Source: Piscicola geometra (taxonomy: Eukaryota; Annelida; Clitellata; Hirudinida; Piscicolidae). From it: a stretch of 64,000 bases of DNA. The stretch is taken from contig OX030959.1 of the NCBI GenBank assembly GCA_943735955.1, positions 5,303,241 through 5,367,240 on the forward strand, read 5' to 3'. Below are positions 51,728 to 63,197 of the stretch, in pieces. The notes under the pieces were generated by a model. That model did no database searches, had not been told where the DNA came from, and worked only from the letters and a program-made list of their open reading frames with translations. Within the stretch, counting starts at the first letter, position 1. The number at the start of each line of letters is the position of its first letter. A program made the translations under genes and the position numbers.

Positions 51728-54700
51728 GTATGCTTCATCCTTTTTCAGAGCACTCAAATTCTTTTCAAATATAGTTTATTATTTTATCAATTTTCTAATC
51801 AAATGTTAAAGATTATTGAAATGTATTTTAAGTTTCAAAACTTTTAAATTTATTTTTTAAACACATGAAAAGATAACATTTTGTCAATAATATATTTCAA
51901 AATTGGCAAATATATAAGTACATTTTAGTAAATGAATAGAATGAATTGAAGGTTTCTTAAAAAACGAGAAATTCTTCATGGAAAAACTTGGAGAAATTGT
52001 CAAAACGATGGCTATATACGTTGAAAAAAGGAAAATGAGTTAATAAGAAACATTTTATATTATTTATATTCTTTGAGCATTAAAAGTTTTTGAGGCAAGT
52101 AAATAAATAAAATGCGGAGTGAATGAACCGAATCTATAGAGGAATTTGTCAAACCATACTAGTAAGGTTAGCGTGTAGATCAATTTCTTTTGTATACAAA
52201 TTATTATTTATGGTATTTCATATAAAAGACTTTTTTTTCTATAGTAGAAACTATTAGATTTGTAGCTTACTTAAATAAAGTGTTTATACAAAATAAGATA
52301 AATATACAAATAATAAAAAAATAATTAAAGAAAAATTAAACATACACATGAACAAACAGAAATAAATCATTCTCTTTATTTCTTTTAGATATGATAGATT
52401 TTAAAACATGAAATTGTTATGATCTTAAGATATGAATAAGACGTGGTAGTACATTTTATGCTGTGATTTCTCTATTGAATACCGTCGTAGGGCAAAAGGT
52501 ATTGATTTATTTATTGAATAAAAGGAAGTTTTTCATCTTTGTAAAAATGGTTTTGAAACTTTTAAAGATGTATGTTTAAAGATTCCTTTTTTAAAAGCAA
52601 TGAAAATGATTAGATGTATTATATTTTCATAAAACGAATTTAAAAAATGTTTAAACAAATTTCTTAAAAAACATAGAAAATTTTCTTAATCAGAAATAGT
52701 TGGTTAAAAGAAAGGTGATATCGACAAAGTAATAAAATCTTGCTTCCAAAGTGTTCGTCTTATCAAGTGACCATCCATGCATGTTTACTCATTTTCAACG
52801 TCAGATAGGCATATCAATCACTCCACGCATGAATTCATTTATTTTTTGCTTTTTTGACTTTTCCAATTAATTTCATGTATTCTTAAACAACTTTTGTATG
52901 CTCTCACAATTCAATTTTATGTCTGACTTCATAAACTTCAATCACTTTCAAACAAATTCGCACACTATCTCAGAAATTGAAATACTGGCATTTGTGTATA
53001 TCAAGACCACACATAAATCAAAGCCAAATAGCAATATAAAAATTAAACAAATATATATTCACTGGTAAAATACATTGCGATGGAAGAAAGTAAAAAGGAA
53101 TTGTATCCCAATACAACTCATGTCTACATGCAATGCAATACAAGAAATTTAAAGTATATAATATCTAAAGTATATGTACGTAGAAGCTTCTTTATAAATA
53201 TAATGTCAAAGAACAGAAGTCTAATTTTACGAGAGAATCGATTTTCGATTGGTATCGACTCACAAAGATCAACCTCAACGAGATTTGATGCCGGTGTTTG
53301 TCTAGTTGGATGTGTGGAGGACTGTGTGACTGGATGTGTGAAAGTCTTCGTAAGCGTCTGTTTGAGTGACTGTGCTATTGTCTAATTAGATGTTTGAATG
53401 CCAATTTGGTTTTGGCTTTGTGTAGATACGTGGGTGAATATTGAAGAAAAGACTTGGATAGTTACGCCGAGTCTGGACTTGTGAGTAAATTTATTTTTGA
53501 AAGATATACGTTTAAAACAAGAAATAGTGTTCTAATATAAATTCAGATTTTTATAAATATCAAACTTTTGTTAAATCACATTTTTTCTTTCTCGTTAGCT
53601 TTTTAAATAGATTTTTAATACTTATCAAAGATAACGAGATAAGGGATACAGAGGTCAAAAGGTGCAATTCTATCATGTTTTTTGCTTGTAGACAGGTGAC
53701 TAAAAAGAAATAAAAAGTATATAAAAGAATAATGAGACTTGAAAAATGACGCTGTAAAAATATGAGTTGAGTTGTGTGTAGAAAATGAATGCCTGGACTC
53801 GAAAGCTTGTGTTTTAGTGAAAGATAAAAAGTTATTTATTAAAATATATTAACCTTCAGTTGTTAAAATTAATTATTTCAAGTTTATTGAATATTATATT
53901 GAAAACTTGTTCAATATTTGAGCCTTATTAATAAGAGAGATCTAAAGAGGTAGCGGTATAGTTTGTATGATACAAAATTCAATCAAGGATTCCTATTGTC
54001 CGCTCCACTTGTGAATAAGCCTTATTTATTGCTCTAATTTGTGGTCTTTCTAAAATCACAAAGATATCACCACGATAACGGTTTCGAAAATGTATTCGCC
54101 ACATATCTACCTTTTTGGAGATTCAAAACATTTTAATCGCGTTTTTAAAATATATTATTTCTATATTTTATTATATTTTTACAATTCAAAATCTTTTGGA
54201 AAAAATGAATTAAAATATTTATGATTTATTATTTTTATTATTAAAAAATTTCTTCAAATGTATCATACACTTGAATTGAATCCATTCTTCAGATATAGCT
54301 AAGTAAAAAAAATTACTGATCAAGTCATCTTCAATTTAAATGAAACCTGTTTCCCAACTACGAACCGTTTGTATAAATGTAGTTATAAAAGTATTTAGCA
54401 AAAAATGAATAAAGGTTCTTGTAAAATAGAAAGTACATAAAATTTAATATTGTACTAAAATGTTTTTCAATGTGAGAACGACTATTATTTGATAAATGAA
54501 AAACTCACAAAATTTTTGAATACGAAAAAGAAAAGATTTCATTTTAGATAAGAGAATGTTTTCAAAAAATAAAAAGTGTTATAAAACAGTGAATGGACTT
54601 CAGAGAAAAAAAACTCTTGAATGTGAAAGCAAAGAAGAATCAAGATTTCATCTAAGTGCATAGGATCGCTTTCAGATAAATGAAAAATTGTCAATGGCTG

Positions 54701-57352
54701 CAATAGTATATGGTAGCTTCAAGCCTCAAAAAATCTTTTAAATAAAAAAATTATCAAAGTTTAAAAATAAAAAGATAAATTTTCTTTGACTGTTTCTTTG
54801 ACTGTTGAAGTAAGTTGTTTATATACTTCTTTAATCTTCACGTATGTTATGAATAAACGAGGTTTAGTGATGAATGATTATCGTTATGAAGAGATGGATA
54901 GGTCTAATAAGTGCTCTCAATGATTAATTCAGTGACGGAGTTTATGATAGCGACAAATCAACTTTTATCAAATGAGTTATTGAATGAATATGAATAGACT
55001 TTTTTACAATTTTCTCAGTGATAACAGCATCAATCACTTTCACAAACCTTGACATAATTATTGGGAAAAATCTTTTTTTTAAATCACGTTCTACAAAATT
55101 TCAAATGAAAAACTAATTATTATATTGCGTGCTTTAGGTAGTCATAATTTTGCAAAGCTTTTCAAAAGGTTGAGATTGATAGGGGCACTGCGTGCATTAA
55201 TCGCCTAGAATCAATGGATTGCTGACCTTTTAATAAAGGAACAAGTTCTATGGAATAATAACGGAACAAAATGACATTTATATAGCTCGTAATTTGCATA
55301 CTCATTCACTTTGATACACATTAAAAGGCTAAAAGAATTGCAAGTTTGTGAGCCATGATTTTGAGTATTACTTTTCATGCAGATTTTTCAATTGACAAAA
55401 GATTTTATAAAAAATAAAAAACAGTTATATTTTTTTGCTAAAAAAAGAAATTCAAATATTCAAACAAATGTATTAAAAAAAGATTTCTTATTTCTTTCAG
55501 TTAAATTTTTAAATATTACAAATAAAATGAAAGAATATGTAACTTTTAGAGGGCTGATTAAGGTATAGAGAGGTGAGAGATCTGGATGGATTAAACTGTA
55601 ATTACACGTGATATGAACGTGAAGTACGTTTTCTCAAAAAGTATTTTTCAACGTGGAAACTCAATAAAAATGCAAAGCGATCGCTCTGACTGCCATAATG
55701 AAGCTCTGGCTTAAGGCAACAAATCAAATGCATTGGTTTGATACATTTATAAAACATAACATAAAATACGTTTAATTTGAAAAATAATTATATATATATA
55801 TTTTTTTACTTATAACTGGAAACCAACAGATCTGTGGCTGGTCCTTGATCATGATGGGCTCGTATATCCACCTCAACCATTCTTCCTACCTTTACTCGTA
55901 CCTTTTGACCCCCAATCCGGTCAAAGCTATTTTCGCTATTCATAAAATCCCATTCCTCTTCATTGGGGTTTGTAACATCTACACGTATTAATTATACATA
56001 GTTTTCTACTCCAACCTTTATTTGAAATATTTATTACCTCATAAGTGATTTCATTAGGTATTGAGAAAAATATTTTTGTAAACATTTTTTCCCATTTTTT
56101 TGCACACAGGCAGGAATGGTGATTAGCGTCGTCAGTTTCCTAGGTTGTTGTGGTGCTTGCACTGAAAGTGTCTGCTTCTTGAGCTTTGTGAGTTTTAAAA
56201 GATGCATCAACCACGAACATCATAATACCAATAACTGGTATAATGGTAAAACAATTATTGTTATAAGCTAGAAATATAATACATTTTGTTCAATATTCAA
56301 TATTAAGTTCAATATTTTAAACAAATGTAAATTACTTTTTATCATTATTATTATAATTACAGTACTCTTTCTTCTTGAGCATAATGGTTCTTGGCGAGGT
56401 GACGCTGGGAGTCATGTCGAACACCCTTCGAACTCATGTTAGGCAAGCATTTTATTGGTGAAAAGTTAAATGAATTTTCAATAGAAAATTAATTGAATTA
56501 ATTATATAGAAGTTTTTGTCCTATATTGAAATAAATTCATAAAGATAAAAAGTTTAAGAGGATTAAAAGTATTTTAATTGTATTTTTAAAAAAGTTTGAT
56601 GACAATGAAAAACAAAAAATAAAATTGTATTTATATCTTCAAATTCCAATTATATTTTTAATTCGATTACCCTTCTCCATAGACAAAGCATCAGTTTTTA
56701 AGCCGCCGTTTTGAAATATTTTTTTTAAAGTAGGTTTTTATCTTTTTTTCTAGATGATTCGATCAAAATTGTTTTTTGTACAAAGTTATTTTCAAAACTG
56801 TGTTTTAATCCTGCCGTAAATTAAAGGACTTTATTTTAAAGCTCCATCTCCCAGTTTAATAAAAGCTACCCATAATATGCATTTTATATTCTGACATTCA
56901 TTAAAAATAACTTTAAATGTTCATAATAAAATTGTGAAATAAAAAGGCATGAAAAGACCTAAAAACTTTTAAAAATATATTACAGAGCTAAAATTAAACT
57001 GAATTGAATACTAAATATTGCCATTTTTCACATCTACTTTATTATCGTATTCACTAAGATCGTGCAAAAACGGGTTTTTTTGTTATAAAAATACATTTAA
57101 AAAACTTTTACTTAATTGAAAAAATGAACAAATATGAACCCAACACTTTTCCAAAATAAACTTGAAAAAGTTAATTTTTTAATCTATAATTTCACATTTA
57201 TCATAATTCTTTTCCACCAGATATCACAGCAGATGCATAGCAGTATGATGTACCAAATAACGCATATGTACAACAGTACGGCAGCTCAACCCAACGATAC
57301 AGCCATGAACGTTCTTCAACTCACTAAGGCATGGGACTCTCTGCAGCAAGAA
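51077..57352 (+). CDS. Tetraspanin with long N-terminal tail, 3' part not found
   Basis: Four-pass membrane protein family that organises partner proteins at the cell surface. Exons are 51077-51727, 55830-55967, 56110-56187, 56363-56437 and 57221-57352, all separated by phase-0 introns, giving 358 residues so far. TM1 is split between exons 1 and 2. TM2 runs from FLFIG into FLGCCGACTES, the cytoplasmic CCG-type loop. TM3 is in FFLSIMVLGEVTLGVMS. The large loop starts with a helix ending WDSLQQE, just where tetraspanins have the CCG motif; that motif, the other loop cysteines and TM4 are not seen up to 64,000. The roughly 200-residue N-terminal tail is far longer than the usual 10 to 20. Confidence 0.9.
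51728..55829 (+). other. 4.1-kb first intron of the tetraspanin
   Basis: Bounded by GTATGC and CCAACAG, splitting TM1. AT-rich, with a TG-rich tract at 53290-53385 and no supported gene or named element. Confidence 0.85.
55830..55967 (+). CDS. Tetraspanin exon 2: rest of TM1, small loop, start of TM2
   Basis: Acceptor aaaccaacag, phase 0, 46 codons. ICGWSLIMMGSYIHL completes TM1, followed by a small extracellular loop rich in Tyr and Ser. IHKIPFLFIG begins TM2. The donor GGG|GTTTGT is preferred over GTAACA (phase 1) and GTATTA (phase 2) a few bases later because only it keeps frame with the next exon and reproduces the family TM2. Confidence 0.9.
56110..56187 (+). CDS. Tetraspanin exon 3: TM2 and CCG loop
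   Basis: Acceptor gcacacag and donor TTT|GTGAGT bound 26 codons, phase 0 at both ends. The peptide AGMVISVVSFLGCCGACTES is the conserved end of TM2 and the cytoplasmic loop with its double cysteine and Glu, followed by VCFLSF, the entry to TM3. Confidence 0.93.
56363..56437 (+). CDS. Tetraspanin exon 4: TM3
   Basis: Acceptor ataattacag, phase 0, 25 codons, YSFFLSIMVLGEVTLGVMSN then TLRTH. It matches TM3, with the conserved Glu in the helix. The donor CAT|GTTAGG keeps phase 0. The nearby GC-type donor at 56443 would put the next exon out of frame, so it is not used here. Confidence 0.9.
57221..57352 (+). CDS. Tetraspanin exon 5: start of large extracellular loop
   Basis: Acceptor ttttccaccag, phase 0, 44 codons from ISQQMHSSMMYQ to WDSLQQE, donor GAA|GTTTGT. 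The WDxLQQE motif directly precedes the CCG in tetraspanin large loops. The frame reaches a TAG 9 bp after the donor, so a non-spliced product would lack the loop core and TM4. Confidence 0.9.
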
Positions 57353-57896
57353 GTTTGTGACTAGTATTATGACATAAAAGAAATATTTATATGTATATAA
57401 AAAAAGAAACATTATTATTTTGAATACTCATAAAAAAATACTTTTTTTAATAAAAAAAATTAAAGAAAAAGTTTGAAAAAACGAAAAAAGCGAAAAATAG
57501 GGAAAAATGAAAATATAAATGTAACGATCATGTTTGGCCGAGTGAAACGATGGATAGAAATTTACATTGTAAAAAATGTTGATGATTGAGAAGATAGGAG
57601 TTTGATTGATGGAGCCAATATAGACGGAACAATAAAGGTGCATGATTCATCATTGGAGTGGGTAGTGAAACAAGTTAAATATCTTACGGCTAAAGGTGTT
57701 TCCAAAAAAGTCTCAAAATAGTTTATTTAAAAACATATTATTTTTTATTACAAAAAAAGAAAAAAAAATTTGGATTAGTTAAGTGGGAACGGAAGAATTA
57801 TTAAGATTAATTAAAACACAAGAAAGTTCATCTATTTGGTAAAATGCTCGATAGGGTTAACGAATACATGTCAGAAAAAACATTTTAAATGGCTTG

Positions 57897-57951
57897 ATGT
57901 TATTTAGCGAAAAGATTCTTGCTAAATAACATATCTTAATGTTATTTAGCG
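57897..57951. repeat. Inverted and direct repeat of ATGTTATTTAGC
   Basis: ATGTTATTTAGC at 57897-57908 and its reverse complement at 57921-57932 form a perfect 12-bp stem with a 12-nt loop. A direct third copy, ATGTTATTTAGCGA, follows at 57939. Together with the telomeric block and the palindrome at 58150, this may outline a small non-autonomous element. Confidence 0.6.
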
Positions 57952-58087
57952 AGATAATTCAAAATAAAAAAATCAGAACCAAGTTTTTATTCTTTGTTAA
58001 TATCAAAATAACTTAATCACAAATCTTAATATAACTTATCAAGATATATGAACTCAATAAAAATAAAACTAATCGCTTTCAACGTTT

Positions 58088-58147
58088 AACTTAACCCTTA
58101 CCCTAACCCTAACCTATCCCTAACCCTAATCTTACCCTAACCCTAAA
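58088..58147 (-). repeat. Interstitial TTAGGG-type telomeric block
   Basis: Degenerate C-strand array of CCCTAA units: eight or so copies with substitutions such as CCTATCC and AATCTTACC. It is flanked closely by perfect inverted repeats (57897-57932 and 58150-58183). The unit corresponds to TTAGGG telomeres, found in most non-arthropod, non-nematode animals. Confidence 0.75.
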
Positions 58148-58149
58148 AT

Positions 58150-58183
58150 AAAATTTTAGCGTAAATTTTCACGCTAAAATTTT
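58150..58183. repeat. Perfect 13-bp palindrome beside telomeric block
   Basis: AAAATTTTAGCGT (58150-58162) and ACGCTAAAATTTT (58171-58183) are exact reverse complements with an 8-nt spacer. It shares the core TTTAGCG with the inverted repeat at 57897. Confidence 0.7.
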
Positions 58184-58339
58184 TCGTTAAAGATAAATTT
58201 CGTTTCAAATGACTATGATATGTTTCAAAGTAATTTCTTTATTAATATAAGAACGCAATAATCAATTTGATATATTTAAAAGACCATCTTTTTTATAATT
58301 ATTGGAATTTTAAAATAATAATATTAGGCTTATTTCTAT

Positions 58340-58460
58340 TCGTTGAAATTTTGTCAAAACCGTCTTGGTACTAGATGAAAGATAATTGGTGGGTTTTTGG
58401 AATATTTCGCAGAGGCTGGGTGTTTTATTTATGGTTGAATGGGTGGAATTGAGAGCCAGC
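58340..58460 (+). pseudogene. Possible Merlin-like transposase scrap
   Basis: Two adjacent frames read KTVLVLDER and NWWVFGIFRRG, which recall the VEIDES and QWVFGGxERG motifs of ISXO2/Merlin transposases at shortened spacing. Only about 20 residues support it. It may equally be coincidence. Confidence 0.2.
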
Positions 58461-58928
58461 TGAATTATAAAATCAAATAGTTTTATTTTTATATAAAAAC
58501 AATTATAATATAAACTTTCATAATGTTGTTTTTGAATTGTATTTTGGTTTCATTTTTATATCAAGTCGTTTAAAATTTTTAAAAATAAAAAAAAGCCTAC
58601 TATTTTAATATTCATTATAATTTTATTGTTTTCATTAACTTTATCCGTCAAAAAAATTTACTAATAGGCAACTTCTCAAAAGTATATAGTATTTTCAATA
58701 CTTGTTGAAAGAGTTTTAAGGGCAATTAAGAATTTGCTTTAAATGGCACTTTCCAGTGTGTACTTTTTTTAACTTTTAATGTGATTTACATGTTTTAACC
58801 CATTGGCGAATGCAGCCTGATTGTAAATGAGACTACACAAATCAAACTTCACAGTCAAATATTACTTTTCAAAAGAACTATTCCTTACCATAACTCTAAC
58901 CCAGAATCTATTCACAAACGGGTCGGGA

Positions 58929-58936
58929 TATATAAA
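58929..58936 (+). promoter_or_regulatory. Candidate TATA box
   Basis: TATATAAA in a locally GC-richer context (gggtcgggatatataaacc), 121 bp before the ATG at 59050. Position and strand fit a core promoter for the candidate secreted-protein gene. AT-rich DNA contains many such strings; the GC-rich left flank and the downstream exon are the only supporting context. Confidence 0.35.
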
Positions 58937-59049
58937 CCATCATTGTCTTTAAAATCGATCATTTTTTCATATAAACAAAACTTTTCGAAACGAAATCTTT
59001 CTCTAATTTTTATATTTCAAAACTTTAAACTACCGGGATTGATTCAGCC

Positions 59050-59088
59050 ATGAGAATCAACCAAGTTAATTCATTAAAACGAGAAAAT
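59050..59088 (+). CDS. Candidate first exon of a small secreted-protein gene
   Basis: ATG followed by 12 further codons (MRINQVNSLKREN), then a consensus donor AAT|GTAAGT in phase 0. A TATATAAA box lies 121 bp upstream. The next candidate exon at 59182 begins in phase 0 with a hydrophobic signal-peptide core, and this exon supplies the basic, polar N-terminal part. Both coding exons are multiples of three, as in genes built from symmetric small exons. No homology is recognised. Confidence 0.5.
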
Positions 59089-59181
59089 GTAAGTTTTTTA
59101 TACATTTGAATTTTTAAACAGCAATTTTTATTTTCTTTTTTTAAATTGTAAATATATTTTATGCTTCTGATCAAAATACAG

Positions 59182-59277
59182 AACAACATATATTATTTCG
59201 TTTGTATTTTCGCTTCTACACTATTTATGAATTCCGTAAATACAGAATGTTTGAGCGGATGTTTGATTTTTAAAGAT
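59182..59277 (+). CDS. Candidate signal-peptide exon of a small secreted protein
   Basis: Acceptor caaaatacag and donor AAAGAT|GTGAGT bound 96 nt, phase 0 at both ends, 32 codons. NNIYYFVCIFASTLFM is a hydrophobic core. NSVNT looks like a cleavage region, and ECLSGCLIFKD would begin the mature chain with two cysteines. Joined to the exon at 59050, the protein has the layout of a secreted peptide precursor. Downstream exons are not identified with confidence. Confidence 0.5.
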
Positions 59278-59941
59278 GTGAGTGCATGCATTAATCAAAC
59301 ATTTTAGCAAATTAAACTAACTGTAGTCTTTTTTTATAATTTAAAATGTTCACTATATTTAAGCTAGTTTTATGAAGATATAAGAAAACTAGAAAATATG
59401 CTAAAAGTTTTACTTTTAACAAAATTTTATAGTTTAATTATTGATTATTATTTAAGAGTAAATTGACAATGATTTTTCTCATAATTAGACGTTATTAATG
59501 ATAATAAATTATTAATTAGCAAAAAAATATATAAACAAAAGATAAAATAAAATAATTCTAAATATTCAAAAACTTCGTATCTTTTTTTTTACCATGCAAT
59601 CCAATGTTTTTCTACATTGTATTTTCTGTCTTTATGATGGCATGGCAATAAACTAAAAAAACATCAATAACTTGGGCTCAAACAATGAAACGACAACATT
59701 TACATGTTTTTAATTTTTATGATAATTGTGTGTCTACACAGTTTTTTATAAGTGTGTAGTTTTCGATGTTTTTGAAGTGGTTTTAATCTGCTTTCTGAAT
59801 TTCAAATAAATTTTATTTTAGATTAATAATGTAATTCAAATTGTTTGAAGCTCAAAAATTTCTACATTTAAAATCTAGTAATTTAATAAATAATTAGACC
59901 AGTTAAACTAATTTAATGTTTTAATCAGTGAAAAAGTTGAG

Positions 59942-60135
59942 AAAAAAAAGTTAAGAAACAAATTTAGAAAAAAAAGTTAAGAAACAAATTTAGAAAAAAA
60001 AGTTAAGAAACAAATTTAGAAAAAAAAGTTAAGAAACAAATTTAGAAAAAAAAGTTAAGAAACAAATTTAGAAAAAAAAGTTAAGAAACAAATTTAGAAA
60101 AAAAAGTTAAGAAACAAATTTAGAAAAAAAAGTTG
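59942..60135. repeat. 26-bp A-rich minisatellite, about 7.5 copies
   Basis: Tandem unit of eight A followed by GTTAAGAAACAAATTTAG, seven complete near-identical copies and a partial one. The copies are essentially identical, which suggests recent expansion. Confidence 0.95.
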
Positions 60136-62330
60136 TTAAAAAATAAAAGTGTATTTTAGTTTATTATTTTTAATGATTCGCATTACAGATATTTATTTTG
60201 ATTCATGAAATGTTTCTTCATTTTTGTAAAAATTTTATACATATTTTTCTAAAGGTTTTTTCTGAAGCATCTTTTAAAAAAGCTTTTAAAACCTTGTTTT
60301 GTTTTATACAATCATTCAAAAAGTCTCAGATGGATTCTCTTATTGCCAACTTTTGCTTAATATATTGTAGTAAAAAATAAACATGTATCATTTTTTATAG
60401 TACTGTTAGTTTTAACAGTTAAAAAAGTAACACAATTTTGTTTTTTTTTCTTTTTTCACAGGATTTCATTCAAGTATATCAATTTGTATGATATTTCACA
60501 TTTAAAAAATTATCAAATCAACTCTTAGGCCAAAAGATTCCATTGCACTTCTTTTGTACAACTTAATTAGTAGTAACGTAAAAGGTTCTCGTAACAAGCC
60601 CGGTCGTAGGAAAGAAATTGAAATGTGTTGTTGTTATACATTTTCTAACATTATAAACTGTTAAACTAACCTAAGTCTTGTTATGAAACATAATTTCCAA
60701 AATGTAGCAAAATTAAGAGAATTTGATTTTACTTTATCTCAAATGAAAGTTTAAAATAACTATTGGCAAATTAAATCCCATTTTTAAGCTTTGCTACCCA
60801 TCTGTGTGTTGAAAAAACGTATTTCACCGTTTTATGGTTAAATAATTGAACAAAAATATTTTTTTGAAACGAATAATAAAATAATTGTGAAAATTTTTTT
60901 TAGATCATGGAAAAACATAGCAGGAAGTACTTAATGAGAAAAAGATATATATATATATGTATATTTATCAAATATATAAACCTTTTTTTTTCTATTTATT
61001 CATAAATTAATGTTTAAACAATTTTTTTAACATTAAAAAAAAGTTATTCTAAATACAAATAAAAATGAAAATAATTACTTTTAAAAGCACATTATAGCAA
61101 AAAAATGATAACATGGTTTAAACTACTTTGTTTCAATTACAGTTCTTGATTTCTACCGTGAAAACCTTTAGAATTCATCAAGTGTGTGTTAATATTAAGG
61201 ATGGATTGGCTAATTAAAAGTGCATTACACAAGACTAACGTTCAATTTCATGCTGCAATGAATGCACACAAGCGTGCTAAAAGACGATAAATGTATGTCT
61301 AAAAGGCATCTAAAGTGGTTGAAAAAATGACAGTAAATGTTAAATCGATGCTAAAATACCTTGATAAGTGAAAAATTAAAATATTTTTATTAATAATACA
61401 GAAGGCGTGGAATAATCAGTTTTATAAAACAATGTTTTGAAACTTAGTTTTATATTAATGAATAGGTTTATCAAATTTATTTTTCAAAGAATCTTTTAGA
61501 CTGATTAAATATTAAATTTAAATTTTAATACATATTGTGTAAAAATTTTGCAAGAAGAGAATAGATGGGTTAAAATGCCTTTTTGAGAAAATAACTCAAG
61601 CAGTTAAGCAAAAACAACTTGTCTGTACTTGAAAATAATTTGAATTTATTTTGAAAAATACAAATAATTTTATACATGCTGGCAATTTTTTACTAATTCT
61701 AATAGAAAAGTTTGTTCAGCCTAAATAAGTTTCAAAAATCCCACGAATTATAAAATACGGTTTGTTCAGAGATATTAGATGACTAAAGGGGAAAATGATA
61801 ATTTGATGATTAATAAAACTCTAGAAAACATTTCAAACCAGTTTTTCAAATACAACATCTAAGATCATCTAAATCAATTAGAATAACTCTTTTGATTGCC
61901 AAAATGCCTATTTAAACACCAAACTCGTTATTGAGATTCCAATATACATGTCATTTCAAAAATAATATTTCGATGCATAGACATATCATAAACCCATTTA
62001 TCATGCAGTCCATCTTTATACAATCAATTTATCATTTATCTCTATACCACTACCTGTCGCATATATTATCAGTAGTTCAATCTAGACCTTCAGACCAAAA
62101 ATAAATAGAAAAAAATATTTAAAAAAGTAGAAAATCTTATATTTTCAAAAATAGTAAAAGAAGATATTTTTAAAAAGTATAAAAACATACACTTTCAGAA
62201 AGTAGCAATTTTATAGACACTTAAAATTATAAAAACAATTTAAATTTCAAGTTTAAATTATTTATTGCCGGTTAACATCAAAATATCAGTTTCCTATAGT
62301 CTTGAGCACCACATGAAAACTTTCGAATGT
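60136..62330. other. AT-rich DNA downstream of the candidate secreted-protein exons
   Basis: Contains splice-like pairs that could be further small exons (for example cacag|GATTTCATTCAA|GTATAT at 60460-60475, 12 nt, symmetric), but none has independent support. The frame at 60198-60380 is Phe/Lys-rich without homology. Confidence 0.4.
60944..60965. repeat. (AT)n microsatellite
   Basis: AT run with one G interruption, ending GTATAT. Confidence 0.85.
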
Positions 62331-62443
62331 AGGATAAAAAGCCTCTCGGATAAAAAGCCTTCGGATAAAACACCTTCTACAAAAAGCCTCCCGGAAAAAA
62401 AACCTCCTGGAGAAAAAGTCTCTTGGAGAAAAAGCCTCCTTGT
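62331..62443 (+). repeat. Left arm outer block of about 14- to 16-bp units
   Basis: Diverged units such as GGATAAAAAGCCTCTC, GGAAAAAAAACCTCCT and GGAGAAAAAGTCTCTT. The inverted counterpart is at 63899-64000, including the distinctive ACCTTCTACAAAAAGCC unit in both arms. The open frame across it (62265-62459) is a by-product of the repeat. Confidence 0.8.
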
Positions 62444-62710
62444 TAATATTTTAGTATAAATAAAACGGACTTTTTTTATAAAAAACGGATTTTTTAAAAT
62501 AAATTCGTATCACAATATTAAATAAATAAAACAAACTATATTTTTTTTAAATTACATAATTAAAACGAACTATAATTATAACTATAACGGACTTTATTTT
62601 TTTAATAGATTTGTTTCACAATTTTAAATAAATAAAACGGACTATATTTAAAAAAAAACATAATTAAAACGAACTTTAATTTATCAAATAAAATAAAAAT
62701 TATTGGTAAA

Positions 62711-63168
62711 CGGATAAAAAGTCTTCAGGATAAAAAGTTTTCAGGATAAAAAGTCTTCAGGATAAAAAGTTTTCAGGATAAAAAGTCTTCAGGATAAAAA
62801 GTCTTCAGGATAAAAAGTCTTCAGGATAAAGTCTTCAGGATAAAAAGTCTTCAGGATAAAAGTCTTCAGGATAAAAAGTCTTCAGGATAAAAAGTCTTCA
62901 GGATAAAAAGTCTTCAGGATAAAAAGTCTTCAGGATAAAAAGTCTTCGGATAAAAAGTCTCCAGGATAAAAAGTCTTCAGGATAAAAAGTCTTCAGGATA
63001 AAAAGTCTTCAAGATAAAAAGTCTTCAGGATAAAAAGTCTTCAGGATAAAAAGTCTTCAGGATTAAAAGTCTTCAGGATAAAAAGTCTTCAGGATAAAAG
63101 GTCATCAAGATAAAAAGTTTTCAGGATAAAAAGTCTTCAGGATAAAAAGTCTTTAGGATAAAAAGTAT
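62711..63168 (+). repeat. Left arm 16-bp minisatellite, about 29 copies
   Basis: Unit GGATAAAAAGTCTTCA, mostly identical, with a few 14- to 15-bp copies and single substitutions. It begins right after the arm junction ATTGGTAAAC. Confidence 0.95.
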
Positions 63169-63197
63169 TTATAAATTTTTTTTTATAAATTAAATTT

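Larger units (their letters stand above)
57353..58928. other. Tetraspanin intron or intergenic DNA
   Basis: After the donor at 57353 no further tetraspanin exon is seen. The telomeric block, two palindromes and a doubtful transposase scrap lie here. Confidence 0.5.

Noticed and set aside
51382..51738. Minus-strand 118-codon frame and other frames over tetraspanin exon 1
   Set aside because: Mirror of a GC-rich real exon; no family resemblance.
56443..56448. GC-type donor AG|GCAAGC after tetraspanin TM3
   Set aside because: It leaves phase 2 and puts the next exon into an early stop; the GT donor at 56438 keeps phase 0.
59744..59753. Splice-like pair around a 10-nt segment after the secreted-protein exons
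   Set aside because: It is not symmetric with the phase-0 exons and its donor is embedded in a TGTG string.
62265..62459. Lys/Pro/Ser repeat-containing 64-codon frame
   Set aside because: Produced by the 14- to 16-bp repeat units of the foldback arm, not a protein gene.
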